A DNA stretch of 42,790 bases, taken from Anaerolineae bacterium (lineage in GTDB: Bacteria; Chloroflexota; Anaerolineae; Anaerolineales; Anaerolineaceae). The position numbers were made by a program, and so were the translations under genes. Below the pieces are notes generated by a model that worked only from the letters and a program-made list of their open reading frames with translations, searched no databases and was not told the DNA's origin. Location of the stretch: positions 1-42,790 of the forward strand of contig JABLXM010000008.1 in assembly GCA_013177815.1 (NCBI GenBank). The letters are read 5' to 3'. This document shows, in pieces, positions 40,683-42,790 of the stretch. Each line of letters opens with the position of its first letter. Position 1 is the stretch's first letter.

Positions 40683-41942
40683 ATGAAATCAGTCGAAGCA
40701 ATGAACACATTCGTACAGGATACCGGCGGTTGGGTGGCTTCGCAGTTGGAAGCCTGCACCCGCTGCGGAATGTGCGCCGAAGCCTGCCACTTCTACCAGG
40801 CGAGCGGTGTACCGGAGTACGCGCCGGTTTGGAAGATGGAACTGCTGCGCCGGGCGTACGAGCAAAAGTTCACTTTGATCGGCAAGGTCAAGGTCGCACT
40901 GGGCGTTGACAAAGCCGTCAGCGACCAGGATCTGGAAGAATGGAGTAAGTACCTCTACTACGCCTGCACAGTTTGCAATAAGTGTTCGATGGTCTGCCCG
41001 ATGGGCATCGATATCGGCTCGCTGATCGCAGAAGTGCGCGCCGGTATGGCGGCGGCGGGGGTGGTGCCGGATGATCTGATGGCAGCCGTCAACAAGCAGG
41101 TCGAAGAAGGCAGCCCGCTGGGCGTCACCGATGACGTGTTCGAATCGCGCATGGAGTGGGTGGCGGACGAGTGGGAAGAAGACCTGCCGATGGACAAGAA
41201 AGGCGCCGATACGCTGGTGGTCTTCTCGTCCATCGAGATCATGAAGTTCCCCACCAATATCGCCGCCATTGCCAAGATCCTCAACAAAGCCGGCGAGAAC
41301 TGGACCTTGAGCAGCAAGGCGCGCGAGATCGTCAACTTCGGTTTCTACGAGGGCAGCCACGAGCATACCAAAATGTTCCTGGAACGCGTCTTCGACGGGG
41401 CGAAGGAACTGGGCGTCAAGAAGATCGTAGTGACCGAGTGCGGTCACGCCTATGATGCCATCCGCTGGCACGCCCACAACATGATGGACGTACCGGATAT
41501 GGAGATCACGCACATTGTTGGCTTGATCGGCGAATACGTCGATAGCGGGCGCATCAAGCTGAAGGCGGGTGCGCTGGATAACGGCAAGACCTACACCTTC
41601 CATGACGCCTGCAAGATCCAGCGCAAAGGCGGGCACATCAATGAACCCCGCCAGGTGATGAAGATCCTGGCGCCTAAGAGCTTCAAGGAAATGAGCCCGA
41701 ACCGCGAAGAAGCCATCTGCTGTGGTGGCGGTGGCGGTGTGATTGCCATCAAGGACGCCGATGCGCTGCGCTACCAGACCTTCGAGTTGAAGGTGGCGCA
41801 GGTGAATCAGGTTGGCGCCGATACGGTGGTCATGTCGTGTTCGAACTGCCGCTTGCAGTACACCGACTGCGTGGAACATTTCAATTTGGATTGGAAGGTG
41901 GCTGGTTTGAGTCAACTGGTCGCCGATTCGATCATGGATTAG
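40683..41942 (+). CDS. isp2: Isp2-like HdrD/CCG-domain iron-sulfur protein
   Basis: The 419-residue protein has two 4Fe-4S motifs: CTRCGMCAEAC (Cys25-35) and CTVCNKCSMVCPMG (Cys95-105). CCG-type segments follow. The first is reduced to VVTECGHAYDA; the second is full (FHDACKIQR, ICCGGGGG, MSCSNCRLQ) and would bind a non-cubane 4Fe-4S cluster as in HdrB/HdrD and DsrK. Such a site handles disulfide or persulfide chemistry. There is no signal peptide, so it is cytoplasmic, docked to Isp1. ATAGGAGG precedes the ATG. Confidence 0.9.
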   Translation: MKSVEAMNTFVQDTGGWVASQLEACTRCGMCAEACHFYQASGVPEYAPVWKMELLRRAYEQKFTLIGKVKVALGVDKAVSDQDLEEWSKYLYYACTVCNKCSMVCPMGIDIGSLIAEVRAGMAAAGVVPDDLMAAVNKQVEEGSPLGVTDDVFESRMEWVADEWEEDLPMDKKGADTLVVFSSIEIMKFPTNIAAIAKILNKAGENWTLSSKAREIVNFGFYEGSHEHTKMFLERVFDGAKELGVKKIVVTECGHAYDAIRWHAHNMMDVPDMEITHIVGLIGEYVDSGRIKLKAGALDNGKTYTFHDACKIQRKGGHINEPRQVMKILAPKSFKEMSPNREEAICCGGGGGVIAIKDADALRYQTFELKVAQVNQVGADTVVMSCSNCRLQYTDCVEHFNLDWKVAGLSQLVADSIMD

Positions 41943-41952
41943 GAGGTGAAAA

Positions 41953-42273
41953 ATGTCAGCCTTCACGATCACACCGGTTGAAAAAGGGATCATGCGTTGC
42001 CAGCACACTGCTCCGATGTCCCACGAGGATGTACGAGCCTTGGCGGCTTTCCTGCACGATTACCGCGGTAAATTGTTAGTGGACCTTCTCGGTACGACCG
42101 GCGAAGAATGTATGCAGAACTTGAAGAATTTTCGCCCGATGATGCCCACTACCGCCATCTTCGGGGTCAAGATCGGCGCTACGGCGCTGGATGTCCCTGA
42201 GAGTTACTATACCCATGAGGTGCGCGCCTTCGATACCGAAGAGGAAGCGTTAACCTGGTTGCGCAACCAATAG
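41953..42273 (+). CDS. Small SpoIIAA-like/STAS-like protein inside the hydrogenase operon
   Basis: The 106-residue protein has alternating strands and helices (SHEDVRALAAFLHDYRGKLLVDLLG...EECMQNLKNF) and a C-terminal FDTEEEALTWLRNQ, which closely resembles the end of SpoIIAA-like/STAS-like domains. It has no metal or heme motif. It lies exactly between isp2 and the large subunit, each 9-10 bases away with its own AGGAGG, so it is part of the operon. Its role is unknown; assembly, regulation or docking are possible. Confidence 0.7.
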   Translation: MSAFTITPVEKGIMRCQHTAPMSHEDVRALAAFLHDYRGKLLVDLLGTTGEECMQNLKNFRPMMPTTAIFGVKIGATALDVPESYYTHEVRAFDTEEEALTWLRNQ

Positions 42274-42282
42274 GAGGAAAGC

Positions 42283-42790
42283 ATGGCAGAAAGAATAGTC
42301 GTTGATCCAATCACCCGCATCGAAGGGCATTTGCGCATCGAGGCTGAACTGGGCGCTGATAGCACCATCCAGCAAGCCTATTCCTCCGGAACCATGGTGC
42401 GCGGCATCGAGATCATCCTCAAAGGGCGGGACCCACGCGAAGCGTGGGCGTTCGCCCAGCGCGCCTGCGGGGTGTGCACCACGGTGCACTCGTTCGCGTC
42501 GATCCGCTCGGTGGAAGACGCCCTAAAGATACAGATACCCAAGGCAGCCAACCTGATGCGCAACATGATGATCGCGCAGCAGTACGTGCACGACCACGTG
42601 ATGCACTTCTACCACCTGCATGCGCTGGATTGGGTGGACGTGGTCTCGGCGTTGAGCGCCGACCCGGCGGAAACCGCCCGCATCCAGCAATCGATCTCGC
42701 CCTGGCAGAACGCCTCACCGGGCTACTTCAGCGATATCCGCAACAAGGTGCAGGCAATCGTCGATAGCGGGCAATTGTCGATCTTCGCCA
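42283..42790 (+). CDS. hynL: [NiFe] hydrogenase large subunit (partial, 5' end)
   Basis: The gene runs off the right edge of the window after 169 codons. It starts MAERIVVDPITRIEGHLRIE, the standard opening, and has the L1 motif RACGVCTTVHS with two of the four cysteines that hold the NiFe site. HDHVMHFYHLHALDWVDVVSAL is typical of group 1 uptake enzymes. The L2 motif and the C-terminal processing site are outside the window. AGGAGG lies 7 bases before the ATG. Confidence 0.94.
   Translation, partial: MAERIVVDPITRIEGHLRIEAELGADSTIQQAYSSGTMVRGIEIILKGRDPREAWAFAQRACGVCTTVHSFASIRSVEDALKIQIPKAANLMRNMMIAQQYVHDHVMHFYHLHALDWVDVVSALSADPAETARIQQSISPWQNASPGYFSDIRNKVQAIVDSGQLSIFA

Noticed and set aside
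38840-40759. 639-codon minus-strand ORF opposite hynS and isp1
   Set aside because: His/Gln/Arg-rich antisense shadow of two well-recognised genes.

Overview
The window looks like a chromosomal segment of an uncultured or little-studied member of the Chloroflexota, probably Anaerolineae or a related class. This is an inference from protein style: lipoproteins with Thr/Pro-rich linkers after the lipobox, a BMP-type binding protein with a Val/Glu-rich stretch after its lipid cysteine, WD40 and FHA/VWA surface proteins, and ECF sigma/DUF4367-like pairs, in a moderately GC-rich sequence. No 16S rRNA is present to confirm it.

Left part (1-18.1 kb) is mixed housekeeping and accessory DNA. It holds the end of a Thr/Pro-rich protein, gatC-gatA, a RAYT-type transposase bracketed by REP-like palindromes, a WD40 lipoprotein, and a duplicated DUF4870-like membrane protein. 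Next is an arsenic locus on the minus strand (arsR, a frameshifted methyltransferase, arsM) with two matching inverted-repeat operators. It is followed by a phosphofructokinase with an atypical nucleotide site, a LysM surface protein, lipoproteins, tRNA-Val(CAC) with a tandem copy of its 3' end, an ECF sigma/membrane partner pair, a large membrane glycosyltransferase-like protein, and 3-methyladenine DNA glycosylase followed by a palindromic repeat patch.

Middle part (18.1-31.1 kb) is a divergent catabolic locus. The minus arm encodes an enolase-like protein lacking two conserved active-site histidines, a glycerate 2-kinase and a dihydropyrimidinase/hydantoinase. The plus arm encodes a GntR/FCD regulator, a PreA-like dihydropyrimidine dehydrogenase with two 4Fe-4S motifs, an aldehyde ferredoxin oxidoreductase (AOR) family protein and a complete BMP/NupOPQ-like nucleoside ABC importer. 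A perfect inverted repeat between the arms overlaps the -35 boxes of two divergent promoters, so one regulator could control both arms. The likely theme is uptake and reductive breakdown of a nucleoside, pyrimidine or hydantoin-like compound; the exact substrate is not visible.

Right part (31.3-42.8 kb) begins with small membrane and lipoproteins. A signalling pair follows (PP2C phosphatase translationally coupled to a transmembrane VWA/FHA protein), then a CBS-domain protein. The window ends in a one-direction cluster: a HTH-PocR regulator, TusA, DsrE2, DsrE, an LbpA/GcvH-like lipoyl protein, and an Isp-type [NiFe] hydrogenase (small subunit, Isp1-like cytochrome b, Isp2/HdrD-like CCG protein, a small SpoIIAA-like protein, large subunit cut by the window edge). 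Placing sulfur-carrier and lipoyl-carrier genes directly in front of an Isp hydrogenase suggests that hydrogen oxidation is coupled to cytoplasmic sulfane-sulfur or disulfide chemistry. This is the best candidate in the window for an undescribed system.
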